Virus record (IMG/VR): IMGVR_UViG_3300010368_000114
Span: 1-23,648 of that record
DNA length: 23,648 bases
Strand: one strand, 5' to 3'
Source of the DNA: a virus
Shown: one piece after another, positions 7,248-17,100 of the stretch
How positions within the stretch are numbered: position 1 is the stretch's first letter
Layout of the letters: each line of letters begins with the position of its first letter
Translations under genes and position numbers: made by a program
Notes under the pieces: generated by a model
What the model was told of the DNA's origin: nothing
The model's input: the letters and a program-made list of their open reading frames with translations, nothing else
Database searches by the model: none

Positions 7248-9210
7248 GTCCATCTACGGCGGTAGCCTGGAAGTTCAGTTCACTGGCTCCGACATTAAAA
7301 TGGACCCACGAACAAGAGTACTTTCTCTAATAGGGGTATCCTCCAACGGAGACGGGCGGTTAATTTTACCTGTAGCTGCCCCTGCTGGGGGTTTTTTCTA
7401 TATCACGGGCGGAGACATTGACATCCTTGAAGGGGAGACCGTAGTAGGTAACTCATCTGGCGGAGTAATTGCTTTTTCAACCAAAACCGGCTGGGTTCTA
7501 CGAAGCCCTGCGGATAGTTCTACTACTACTCTCACGGGATTAGTACAGGAAAGATCCCTAGTAGTTGAGATTAACCCAACATGGCAACAAAGTTTCTCTT
7601 TTAATTTAATAGAGTATCTAATCTCCATCGACAGCCCTGTCGTATGGCCAGAAAACTCTCATGTTAAGTGGAATATTAAAGTAATTCATCCCGCTAATAA
7701 AGTTTTGATGGCTTTCAGCTTTTCTTATGCCGAAAGCACATTCGATGGGACACCCTATACAGGAAAAGATGACCCTAAAAGCTTTGCTTTTAGGGTAGGA
7801 GAGCCGGGAAGCTACCTTGTTAATGGAATCGAGGTAGAAATCTTTGTCCACCAGACCCCCACTATATTGTTGACCAATTATGGGTATATCCTAGGAGGGG
7901 GCGGTAGTGGCACCGAGGGTGACCCAGTGGGGTACCAAGGGCAAGGATCTAGCGCCATACTGGCAGATCTCCCGATGACTATCGACAATAGGGGCTGGAT
8001 ACTAGCTGGCGGCGGTGGTGGTTCAGTGCCTGTTGGTGACACAGGCATAGCTTGCTCTGGCCAAGGATACTCTAGGGGGGAACCATTTATAGGAGAAAAT
8101 TACCCAGGTAGCGGGAGTACTTTTTTAACAAAACATGGCTTTACACCAAAAGGGACGATAGATTACATCGGCTGGGCTTATATAAAAAATGACATATATA
8201 ATGATAATGCCTATATCCATTGCGCTCACGGGGGTGCATGGGGATGCCCAGGGCAGTCAATAGGAGGGGCTAGAGGGGGCCAGCCGGGGCTTTTAGTGTC
8301 TAAGGCGGAGAATGTAACTTGGCTGGCTGTGGGGGTGGCACAGGGGCTTTGCCGGAACTTAGTGGATAATATATGGGAGCTATACCTAGCTCTCCCAGAG
8401 ACCTATATAGATTCTTCAAAGGAGCCATTGGACCCATCGGCCACCCCTGTTGATCTAGGTGAACTGCTCCCATACTACGGCTATTCCTCTACTACTCCCT
8501 CGCAAGTTATAGTCCATGTCCAGAACGGATGCCTATTCGCCAACCCCAGTGATGTCAGAGTTCTATTTTACGATCCTGATCAATATTTATCCCTTGGTCC
8601 TCCTTTGTATGGCAGAGCATTCAGAGAGCTTAGGGCACCTCAATTAAGTCATACTCCAGTCCTATCTACTGGATCTGCTCATCACCCAATGACAAGCATC
8701 TCTATCAATGTCGATATTGGATGCCGTATCATTGGCCACGGTGCCTCTGCGGTAAGAGAAGGTCCTCATCCGAATGGGGGAGATGCTATTGTAGCCCAAC
8801 ATGACATCACGGTTAATAACAAAGGTAAGATAATTGGGGGAGGAGGAGCCGGGGCTTCCCTTACAGAGGATAGATTATCAGGGTTCCCTGGTTATTCTTA
8901 TACAGGCGGTTCTGGGGCAGGATTGCCCAACAGTACACCCTCCTCCCCCTCTAGTATAAATGGGGGTGAGATTCTACCTTACCTCTCTACTCCTGCCAAT
9001 GGAGAGAAAGACGATGACGGAAACATAATTGGCGGCTCTGGGGGCGAGTATGGCAGAAATGGCAACTACCCAGAGGGAACGCCCCCGCTGCCAGAGGGCG
9101 TTACAGGATGGATAATTCAAGAACCTTCCCTAGCCGGGTGGGCAGTAAAGGAAGAAGGAGGGATCTCTACTATATTAGGTAATGGTCTTTTTATAGGAAG
9201 GAGCGTCTAG
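7237..9210 (+). CDS. glycine-rich tail adhesin-like protein
   Basis: A 657-residue protein starting inside the end of the DUF2460 gene (11-base overlap). Residues about 6-92 repeat the small beta domain found at the end of the DUF2460 protein. Later come three copies of a motif in which an Asn/Gly turn leads into a glycine run: NYGYILGGGGSG (about 214), DNRGWILAGGGGGS (about 249) and NNKGKIIGGGGAGAS (about 526), followed by more Gly-rich segments near the C terminus. Such repeats are known in phage adhesins with polyglycine-II sheets, for example the gp38 adhesin of phage S16. A receptor-binding role at the tail tip is therefore inferred. The gene is inserted between the gp12-like and gp13-like genes, which are adjacent in GTAs. 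No enzyme motif was seen. Confidence 0.65.
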   Translation: MRSRSIYGGSLEVQFTGSDIKMDPRTRVLSLIGVSSNGDGRLILPVAAPAGGFFYITGGDIDILEGETVVGNSSGGVIAFSTKTGWVLRSPADSSTTTLTGLVQERSLVVEINPTWQQSFSFNLIEYLISIDSPVVWPENSHVKWNIKVIHPANKVLMAFSFSYAESTFDGTPYTGKDDPKSFAFRVGEPGSYLVNGIEVEIFVHQTPTILLTNYGYILGGGGSGTEGDPVGYQGQGSSAILADLPMTIDNRGWILAGGGGGSVPVGDTGIACSGQGYSRGEPFIGENYPGSGSTFLTKHGFTPKGTIDYIGWAYIKNDIYNDNAYIHCAHGGAWGCPGQSIGGARGGQPGLLVSKAENVTWLAVGVAQGLCRNLVDNIWELYLALPETYIDSSKEPLDPSATPVDLGELLPYYGYSSTTPSQVIVHVQNGCLFANPSDVRVLFYDPDQYLSLGPPLYGRAFRELRAPQLSHTPVLSTGSAHHPMTSISINVDIGCRIIGHGASAVREGPHPNGGDAIVAQHDITVNNKGKIIGGGGAGASLTEDRLSGFPGYSYTGGSGAGLPNSTPSSPSSINGGEILPYLSTPANGEKDDDGNIIGGSGGEYGRNGNYPEGTPPLPEGVTGWIIQEPSLAGWAVKEEGGISTILGNGLFIGRSV

Positions 9211-10067
9211 TGTTAGATATACCCTCTCAGTTATCCCCATTTCCTGGGGCACAGGTTTTGCGTTTTGTATCCTGCTGGCACCTAAGCCGAAAAGACGGTA
9301 TAGTCATACGCCTTACAAATCACGATGAAAGAATTGTTCTTTATGATGAGGTTTATTACCCTAGGGGTACAATTAACCAAGCGGCCCTAGAGCGTAAAGA
9401 TGGCTACCAAGAATCCAAACGTGAAATGGTAGGTGTCTTGTCTAGCGATCGTATAACCCATGAAGACCTAATCTCTGGGGCTTACAGGGATGCTCATATC
9501 ATTGAGCATCTAGTAGACTGGAAATTTCCCAACGCCGGTGCAATAGAGTCTACTGATTATTGGATAAATAAAGTAGAGATGACTGACCATCAATGGAAAG
9601 CAGAGGTTGGTGGCCTTGCTAGATTTCTCAGCCCTTCTGTTGGGGAGGTCTATGGTAGAAACTGTCGTCATGCTTTGGGTAATGAAATGTGCAAAGTAAA
9701 TATATTATCTTATTCTACACCGGGAGTATCTGTAGAGAGCATCTCAAATGCCCGCACTCAGTTTACCCCTTATCCTCGGCTAGGAGAGGAGTTCATTTAT
9801 GGCAAGTTGATCTGGGAATCTGGCAGCAACCTTTCTACATCTCAAGAAATACTCTTGATAGATACCGAAACCGGGGTTGTTTCTTTGTCTGACCCCGCTC
9901 CGCGTAATATCCAGGAGGGTGATACTTTGTCTGCCTTCCAAGGCTGTGATCGTCTTCGGGTTACTTGCCACGAAAAGTTCAACAACGCAGAAAACTTTGG
10001 GGGCTTTCCTTTTATCCCTAATCGTGACGCCCTTATCGAAGTACCTGGTCTATCTGATGATGAATAG
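9210..10067 (+). CDS. DUF2163 baseplate hub protein (GTA gp13-like, lambda gpL-like)
   Basis: A 285-residue protein beginning at GTG 9210, which shares one base with the upstream TAG and follows an AGGAAGGAG site. The N-terminal part (VLRFVSCWHLSRKDGIVIRL, TNHDERIV, YYPRGTINQAALERKDGY) and the C-terminal part (VTCHEKFNNAENFGGFPFIP) match the DUF2163 / Phage_BR0599 hub family. Four cysteines at about residues 152, 161, 246 and 253 are placed like those that bind a [4Fe-4S] cluster in lambda gpL and, as I recall, a metal cluster in the GTA hub. The protein would form the trimeric hub connecting the distal tail ring to the tip. The metal cluster here is an inference from the conserved cysteines. 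Confidence 0.87.
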   Translation: MLDIPSQLSPFPGAQVLRFVSCWHLSRKDGIVIRLTNHDERIVLYDEVYYPRGTINQAALERKDGYQESKREMVGVLSSDRITHEDLISGAYRDAHIIEHLVDWKFPNAGAIESTDYWINKVEMTDHQWKAEVGGLARFLSPSVGEVYGRNCRHALGNEMCKVNILSYSTPGVSVESISNARTQFTPYPRLGEEFIYGKLIWESGSNLSTSQEILLIDTETGVVSLSDPAPRNIQEGDTLSAFQGCDRLRVTCHEKFNNAENFGGFPFIPNRDALIEVPGLSDDE

Positions 10068-10458
10068 AATAGAGTATACAGCATTATCTCTTAGGGGCAC
10101 TCCTTTTAAGCACCAAGGAAGAGATTTAAAGGAAGGGCTAGATTGTGCGGGTCTGGTAGCTTATGTACTTAAAAAGTCAACTGGATTATCCCCTAGCATT
10201 CCTGATAACTACCCGAAATCTGTGAGAGGATCTTACATTGTTGATGTTCTGGAAGATCACCTAGAAAAAGCAGATGGTCTCCCTATAGGTGGAGTTGTGA
10301 CTTTTTGGATAGATAAACCGGGTATTGTTAGGCATTTAGGTATTATCGTAAGAGATGGTTTTGTACACTCCTCTCCCTCCTATGGCACCATGTTTCAGTC
10401 ATGGACTGATAAATGGGAAAAAAGAATACAGAATGTATATGTATATCGAGGAAAATAA
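10057..10458 (+). CDS. NlpC/P60 family tail peptidase (GTA gp14-like)
   Basis: This 133-residue protein starts at ATG 10057 (or the next ATG, 10060) within the end of the hub gene; the open frame upstream of it is antisense-like filler and is excluded. It has the NlpC/P60 cysteine peptidase triad pattern: Cys30 in EGLDCAGLVAYVL, His93 in VRHLGIIVRD and His104 in GFVHSSPS. Enzymes of this family cut peptide bonds in peptidoglycan. In this position, between the hub and gp15-like genes, the homologues sit in the tail tip and open the cell wall for DNA passage. Length is normal for the compact phage version. Confidence 0.85.
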   Translation: MMNRIEYTALSLRGTPFKHQGRDLKEGLDCAGLVAYVLKKSTGLSPSIPDNYPKSVRGSYIVDVLEDHLEKADGLPIGGVVTFWIDKPGIVRHLGIIVRDGFVHSSPSYGTMFQSWTDKWEKRIQNVYVYRGK

Positions 10459-13400
10459 TGGCTGAGATTGTATTAGCAATTGGCGCTCAGTCTCTTGCCA
10501 CCAGCATGGGGCTAGGGGCAACAGGGGTTTCAATAGCAGGCGCAATAGGTACAGTTGCCGGAGCCGCTATCACCAGTTCGTTGAGACCTGGCCCTCCTAC
10601 GGAATTCGGTCCTAGGTTATCTTCGATGGATATTACAGGCTCCGAGGAAGGTAGCCCTATACCACGTATTTACGGACCAGAGGCTAGAGTAGACCGTACA
10701 CAGCTTTTGTGGAAGGGACCTCTTATAGAAAATAAGAGTACTACCCAAACTGCGTCAAAGAATCGTGCGCGTATTGTTGAATTTAGCTACTACATAGATG
10801 TTGCAATCGCCGTGTGCGAAGGGCCTGTCGAGAACATCTCTAAAATAAGAGCAAATGGAAAAGTAATCTATGATGTTGCCGAACCTCAAGTAGGTTTTGC
10901 CCACTATCAAAGCATAAGCCTTTACTTAGGTACTCCCGGCCAAACCCAAAACTCCCTAATGGAAGCGGCGGAGAATCCAACGGGGGACGGCATCCCAACC
11001 CCCGCATATAGAGGAATTTGCTACTTTGTAATAGAAAAACTTTCTGTGGATCAGTTTGGCAGGCAGCTTCCCACATTTTCAGTTGAGTTGTCCGCTACTA
11101 CTGGGTGGGAGTTTAATTACCCTAGTAGTGGAGACGTGGTATGGGACGAAAGCACAGACCAAGCTTATATCTACGACCCTGATGTTATTCCTGGGGGGTG
11201 GAGCAGACATCGAATGGGGTACCAAGAGGGGGATATTATAGTAGATAGCCTAGCGATGGACCCTCCAGAGGATGCCCCACCTGGAACCAAGGTGCTTGTT
11301 TTTGATGATGCTTTAATCGGAGCAGATCCTATCTGGACTTTCCTTCTATACGACTCACAGTGGGTGGGTCGAAATTGGGGAGAACCAGGTCTGTGGGTAA
11401 AAGAGGAAAATACTCACTATGATGTTTATTTCAAATTAGTGGGGACCAGTTGGCATGTTGACCGACTGGTACCCACATCTACGCCCTTTAGCCCAAACAT
11501 GATGCAAGTGGATAGGATGATAGGCAGTACCCTGCCCATACTGGGGGAGGAGGATATAGGAAAGAGGTATGCCAGTCTCTATGGATACATACCAGTGTCC
11601 TCCTCCAACTGGCCTGGGGCTGTCTTTGTATACGAGGGATTTGGGGTGACTTCCACTGGGGCCTTCTTCCCCCGCATGGGTCAAATTGCCAATAACTTCA
11701 GCGGGGGGTACACAACAGGCGATGCAGTAGCGGAGTTGACAGCGCGCAGCGGGCTGTCCACTGAACAGGTTGATGTTTCCCAAATTACCTCACCCTGTCA
11801 CGGCATTTTGCTTTTGGATAAGGAGCCTATTGGCAATACGCTGACTACTCTTTCCCACGCATACGGCTTTCGTAGTCAAGTTAAATCCGGCAAGCTAGTA
11901 TTCTTCCCTCAAGGCAAAGAGCAAATAGCTTATTTGGGTGAAGAGGATATTGGCACTCAAGGCGGAGAAAAGCCCGGTATTTCTATCACTGATGTATCCG
12001 ATTTAGAGCTTCCTAGGGATGTCAATGTACAGTATATTGACAGGGACGAGGATTACACCGTCGGGTCACAGAGAGAGTTACGGGTCAATGCCGAGGGGGT
12101 AAACTCTATATCCTTAAATCTACCTATCACTATGACAGGTTCGGATGCAAGAAGCGCAGCCTCTCGCTTGTTGTGGGAAACTTGGTCAGAGAGAAGAACT
12201 GTTTCTTTTAGCCTAGGGCCTCGCTGGGTTACACTACAAGAGAATGATGTGGCGGTCTTGGACTGGGCAGGAACTAGGTACCATGTAAGGATTACCCAAA
12301 TAAAACGTGGCTTCAATTACCAGCATGATGTTAAAGGTGTAATCTTTTCTATTGCCCCTGGCGAATCAAGCCCCCCTGTTTACCTCTCCTCCTCCCCACC
12401 GGCGGAAGCAGGGGGCAGCGTCTCTTCTGGAGGAGGAAGAGAAGAGACATATATCCCCCCTGTTGTCACCTACCAACTGATGGACCTACCCCCGCTAGTG
12501 GGCAGCGAATTTGACATAAAGGGTGTATTCTATGCCCAGACTACAGCCACAACATTTAAGGGGGGTACTTACAATTTCGCAAACGACCCCTCTGGTCAAT
12601 ATGAAGAAAGAAAAACCACCAATAGTGTAAAAAGCACTATGGGGACAGCAGACACTGTACTCCCTACTACTCCCTCCCCTAATGTTTGGGATGAAGCCTC
12701 TACCCTAGATATCACGCTAGTCGAAGGGGTTTTATATAACTCAAGTAAACAAATGGTTCTGGCGGGATCAAATATGGCGGTGGTTGGGGTTTTTGACCCT
12801 AACTCGGTGGACTACGGGTTTGAGATTATTGGGTTTGCTAGAGCGGAGAGCCTAGGTGGGACCTCCTATAGGCTAAGTACCCTCATAAGAGGAAGGCGCA
12901 ATACCCAAGATTACGTAGGGCGTCATACTGCCGGGGAGGATTTTATTCTCTTAACCGAGTCACAGATTACTTTTCTCCAACTAGGGGCAACTGATCTTGA
13001 GGTTTTCCGTTATGTAAAATACATCCCAGTAGGGGCTGTTGAGGAAGACGTGGAGGAAAAGGTAATCCGCGTTGTGGGCAACACTACCCGTCCTTTTTCT
13101 CCTTCGGCGGTGAAAGGTAACTATGTTGCCGGAGACTGGCACCTAGGATGGAACTTCCGCAGCAGGGTTCCTCAGACTACATTCAATGGGTTTGATCCTG
13201 TCAACCCAGAGGGGCCTGAGACCTCTTACCTACTCACTTTCTATACAGACAGTAGCTTTGATACAGTAGCGGGTACCCAAATAACATCTGGGACATCCTA
13301 TACCTTTACCTCTGCTGCTCAGACAACACTCTTAGGTTCTCCGCAGACTACTGTTTACGTTTCTGTAGAGCAAAGAATAGCAAGTTCAGATGGCGGAGGG

Positions 13401-13466
13401 TTCTCGGAGCCTCTTAATTATTCTTTGATTTCCTCAAAACAGCAACGATCCACCCTTACAGCATAA
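10458..13466 (+). CDS. tail tip protein, GTA gp15-like / lambda gpJ-like
   Basis: ATG 10458 shares its A with the peptidase stop (TAATG) and has a GAGG site; an in-frame ATG at 10413 would only add residues that overlap the peptidase. The 1002-residue product opens with a Gly/Ala hydrophobic stretch, then the gp15 signature GSEEGSPIPRIYGPEARV and YIDVAIAVCEGPVENISKIRANGK. About residues 512-660 form the Phage-tail_3 part (DLELPRDVNVQYIDRDEDY, SAASRLLWETWSERRTVSF). The end, about 890-1002, looks like a fibronectin-III-type domain. Residues about 217-402 are a Trp- and Tyr-rich insertion in the zone where the GTA protein has a TIM barrel; no TIM-barrel sequence is recognised, and the protein is shorter than GTA gp15. 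It would form the central tip that contacts the cell. Confidence 0.85.
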   Translation: MAEIVLAIGAQSLATSMGLGATGVSIAGAIGTVAGAAITSSLRPGPPTEFGPRLSSMDITGSEEGSPIPRIYGPEARVDRTQLLWKGPLIENKSTTQTASKNRARIVEFSYYIDVAIAVCEGPVENISKIRANGKVIYDVAEPQVGFAHYQSISLYLGTPGQTQNSLMEAAENPTGDGIPTPAYRGICYFVIEKLSVDQFGRQLPTFSVELSATTGWEFNYPSSGDVVWDESTDQAYIYDPDVIPGGWSRHRMGYQEGDIIVDSLAMDPPEDAPPGTKVLVFDDALIGADPIWTFLLYDSQWVGRNWGEPGLWVKEENTHYDVYFKLVGTSWHVDRLVPTSTPFSPNMMQVDRMIGSTLPILGEEDIGKRYASLYGYIPVSSSNWPGAVFVYEGFGVTSTGAFFPRMGQIANNFSGGYTTGDAVAELTARSGLSTEQVDVSQITSPCHGILLLDKEPIGNTLTTLSHAYGFRSQVKSGKLVFFPQGKEQIAYLGEEDIGTQGGEKPGISITDVSDLELPRDVNVQYIDRDEDYTVGSQRELRVNAEGVNSISLNLPITMTGSDARSAASRLLWETWSERRTVSFSLGPRWVTLQENDVAVLDWAGTRYHVRITQIKRGFNYQHDVKGVIFSIAPGESSPPVYLSSSPPAEAGGSVSSGGGREETYIPPVVTYQLMDLPPLVGSEFDIKGVFYAQTTATTFKGGTYNFANDPSGQYEERKTTNSVKSTMGTADTVLPTTPSPNVWDEASTLDITLVEGVLYNSSKQMVLAGSNMAVVGVFDPNSVDYGFEIIGFARAESLGGTSYRLSTLIRGRRNTQDYVGRHTAGEDFILLTESQITFLQLGATDLEVFRYVKYIPVGAVEEDVEEKVIRVVGNTTRPFSPSAVKGNYVAGDWHLGWNFRSRVPQTTFNGFDPVNPEGPETSYLLTFYTDSSFDTVAGTQITSGTSYTFTSAAQTTLLGSPQTTVYVSVEQRIASSDGGGFSEPLNYSLISSKQQRSTLTA

Positions 13467-13476
13467 AGAGGATATA

Positions 13477-14124
13477 ATGTCCACAACTACACTAGGTCTT
13501 CCCTTGATGTTTGAGGGCCAGACAGGAAATGAGATACAATACAACGAGATGATCGTTTGGGTAAGTGCCCTATTACGCACTGGCGCAAAAGACATTCTTA
13601 ACACGCCACCCGGCTCCCCCACCCAAGAAGACACCTACCTAATTGGCCCAGCGCCTACTGGGGATTGGGTAGGAAAGCCTTACTACATTGCTACCTACAT
13701 CGGAACAGCATGGAAGACCATTTCGCCGCTAGAGGGCTGGTCCCTTTGGATCGACGAAGAAGACGAAAGGTACACCTATGACGGCACAAGCTGGGTCGTT
13801 TACGGCGTTAAGAAGGAGTCCGTGTCAGTTACTGGGGTAGTCAGCAAGTTCGCCGGTAAGCATGTAGTCAACCTGACAGACACTCTAACCCTGACAGTAC
13901 CCGACCCTACGACGTACAACGCCAACGAGCAGCAGCGTACAGAGTTAATCCTGCGGGTACCTGGGGCGCATACAGTAACCCTAGCCACCCCCTCTGGTGT
14001 ATTTCGCTCGGACCTAGCTCCCAGCGGAGTCTCCTCCCCTACATTATCAGGACAGTATGTACAGCTTTCGCTGCACACTGATGGAACTGATTGGATTACC
14101 TACGCAAACGGAGGGATCGCTTAA
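13477..14124 (+). CDS. DUF2793 tail protein
   Basis: A 215-residue protein with an AGAGGAT site before ATG 13477. The first 110 residues match DUF2793: LGLPLMFEGQTGNEIQYNE, TPPGSPTQEDTYLIGPAPTG, and SPLEGWSLWIDEED followed by YTYDGTSWVVY. DUF2793 proteins are encoded at the end of GTA-like tail modules, next to gp15, and are thought to be tail-fibre or tip accessory proteins. The remaining 100 residues (TLTVPDPTTYNANEQQRTE and later YVQLSLHTDGTDWITYANGG) form another small beta domain of the kind common in fibre proteins. Function beyond being structural is unknown. Confidence 0.82.
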   Translation: MSTTTLGLPLMFEGQTGNEIQYNEMIVWVSALLRTGAKDILNTPPGSPTQEDTYLIGPAPTGDWVGKPYYIATYIGTAWKTISPLEGWSLWIDEEDERYTYDGTSWVVYGVKKESVSVTGVVSKFAGKHVVNLTDTLTLTVPDPTTYNANEQQRTELILRVPGAHTVTLATPSGVFRSDLAPSGVSSPTLSGQYVQLSLHTDGTDWITYANGGIA

Positions 14125-17100
14125 TGCGCTGCCTACTTCTTTCTCTACTTCTCGCCATTACGGCTCTGGCCGGTCCTGTCCCACTAAAAGTTGACAATCA
14201 GACTGGCGATATCTACCCACCCCCTGGGCAGGTAGTAAACCTTCCAGCCGGGTCCACAATGGGTAACGTGCCAATTGCCACGGGAACTGGAGCCGTCATT
14301 ACAATTAGTGATGATGGCAGCGTTACGGCTACTAATATTAGTACTATTGACTTTGGCTCAGTCCTGGACATTAACATTGCCGGGTCTGAAGCAGATGTAA
14401 CTTTGACAATCTCAGAAGCAAGCGCCGCAACGCCTACCTTGACTGACACTTTTCTTTTGGGAGATGCCAGTGACAGTGGTCTTATCAAAAGGGCTACTCT
14501 ATCCGAGCTTAGGACCCTGATTGATACTGGCGGAAATAGCCTGATAGTTATCAAGGAGGATGGGGGGCTTACCACTACCAAGGCCACCACAATAAACTTA
14601 GGTACTGGTCTGGATTGGACCTGGGCTGACCCAGAAGCTACGCTGGACCTAGATATAAATGAGTATGGCTCGGCTACCCCCACCCTTGTAGATACTATCT
14701 TGATTTACGATGATAGTGCTGCGGCTGTAAAGAAGTCAAGCCTAGTTAATGTACAGGCTCTAATTGACACAAATACCACGTATACTGCTGGGGCCGGACT
14801 TACTCTTGCGGGTACAGTGTTTTCACTCGATCATCTTGGCTTTCAGGATATGACAGACCCCAATGGCGACCGAATTACCTACTGGGACGACACGGCAGGA
14901 AACATGGACTGGCTTTTTGTAGGCTCCACCCTTCAAATCGTAGGGTCTATCCTTAACGTAGCCGCAGACAGCATCGGAAACACAAAACTAGCAGAAATGG
15001 CACAATCCACCCTAAAGGGCAGGCAGTCGGGAGCGGGCACTGGAGACCCACAGGATCTGACAGCGGCTCAGGTGCGCACAATCCTAAACGTGGAAAACGG
15101 GGCGACTTCTGACCAGACAGACAGCGAGATCGAGACGGCCTACAACAACCAAGTAGCGCAGGTGTCTACAGCCGAACGTACTGCTGGTACGGAGACCGCA
15201 ATCCGACGGTTAAGCCCTGCTGATATTCACAGCATGATTGATACCCATGGTGCGGGCGGAGGTGCAGGCGGGTCTGGCACGGTTAACAGAGTCAAGGATG
15301 ATGGGCTACAGGTAGGGGAAGCGGATATCGTCACTATCGATGTGGGGCTTGGGCTAAAGGCCACTGAGTCCCCTGATAAAGAAATAAACCTGGACCTAGA
15401 CATTGCCGAGCTTCCGCTCACTTCTCTTAATACATTGGACTCATTGGTGTTTATGGATGCCTCGGATAGCAACCTACCCAAAAGAAACACATTGTATGCG
15501 TTGAAGCTTATGATTGATACAGATACTGACACAGACACGCAGTTGACAGAAGAGCAGGTTGAGGATTTTATTGGCAATGGCCTCACAGGCAACACAGAGA
15601 CCGGAATTACCGTCACATATCAAGACGCAGATGGCACATTTGATTTCGTAGTTGACTCTATCACAGCGGCTGATCTAGGGGCGGCAAGCGAAAACATTGA
15701 GGCAGACGGGACAATTCGGTGGGAGGACGCGGGGGCGTTGGATTCTAGTGGAAACCTGACAACTACTTATCTTGTAGCGACGGATATAGACACCGAGTCC
15801 GAGTTTGAAACTTTGTTGACTAACGTCACAAACGTCTTTACTAACAACGATATCTCATCTTTTGGGGCCAGCCTTGTTGATGATGCCGACCAAGCATCTG
15901 CCCAGACTACATTGAACGTAGACCCAGCAGGCACGGATAACTCTACAAATGTAACATTGGCAGGCACACCAGACTACGTAACTTTATCCGGCCAAGTGCT
16001 AACAAGGGGACTAGTTGATGTAACTACTGATATTACGGGTGTTGTACCTATCTCTAACCTAGCGACAGGTACCCCAAACGGAAGCAAATTCATCAGAGAT
16101 GATGGCGTTCTTGCTGAAATAGCGGGTGGAGGTGATGCCCTTGTCGCGAACCCACTTTCCCAATTTGCAACGACCACATCTCTTCAATTAGCGGGGGTTA
16201 TCTCAGATGAGACAGGAACTGGTGCTGTTGTACTCAGTACTTCTCCTACTCTGGTTACCCCGGCATTAGGTACACCATCTGCTGCGATTCTGACTAATGC
16301 TACTGGATACCCAGGGGACGAGAGTCTTCTTACTACAGGTACAATTGGTACAGGAACTTGGCAGGGTACTGCTATTGCAGATCCTTATATTGCCAGTGCT
16401 GCAACATGGAATGGAAAGCAAGATCAAGCAAATGTGCTAGATGACATAACAGCAACGGGTACAGCAACAGCAGCAGATCAAATCATAGTATCGACAGGAG
16501 CAGGTACCTTTTCTTTGGAAAGCGGATCAACACTTTTAGCCTCTATCGGTGCTGACCCAGCAGGCACGGATAACTCTACAAATGTAACATTGGCAGGCAC
16601 ACCCGACTATGTAACTCTATCTGGCCAGGTGCTAACAAGGGGGCTAGTTGACGTAACTACCGATATTACGGGCGTTGTGCCTATCGCTAACCTAGGTACA
16701 GGTACTCCAGACGGAACTAAATATTTGAGAGACGATGGGGTATTTGCTAACCCTGGGATAAATCATTTGAGTGATGTAAGTATCTCTGATCCATCAGAGA
16801 ATGACATTCTTGTGTACGACACAGGGAGCTGGGTGAACGTTGAGAGTGTCCCAAGCGCAGACAGAACTCAATTTAAAATACGGAACGAAACAGGTTCTAC
16901 TATTTCGGCAGGTACACCAGTCTACATTTCTGGTTTTTCCGGCGGTCAGGATGTGCCACTCGCAGCCGCTGCCGATGCCTCTTCCGCAATTACAATGCCA
17001 GCGATTGGAGTTCTAAAAGAAGACCTTTCAAACAATTCAACGGGTTACTGTGTTTCTCTTGGCTCAGTTGTAAACATCGACACTTCAACTTTTTCAGCGG

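Noticed and set aside
9877-10056. longer version of the peptidase starting at 9877
   Set aside because: The added residues overlap the DUF2163 gene in another frame and are not like NlpC/P60; ATG 10057 fits the family length.
10413-10457. upstream ATG for the gp15-like protein
   Set aside because: The extra 15 residues overlap the peptidase frame and are Cys/Lys-rich; the TAATG start at 10458 has a ribosome binding site and matches the family start.
14091-14123. upstream start for the fibre
   Set aside because: It lies inside the DUF2793 gene; ATG 14124 with GGAGGG eight bases before it is better and begins a signal peptide.
15515-15545. short tandem GATACAGATACTGACACAG-like repeat
   Set aside because: It encodes the DTDTDTDT linker in the fibre, a common feature of such proteins, and is too short to treat as a separate repeat element.
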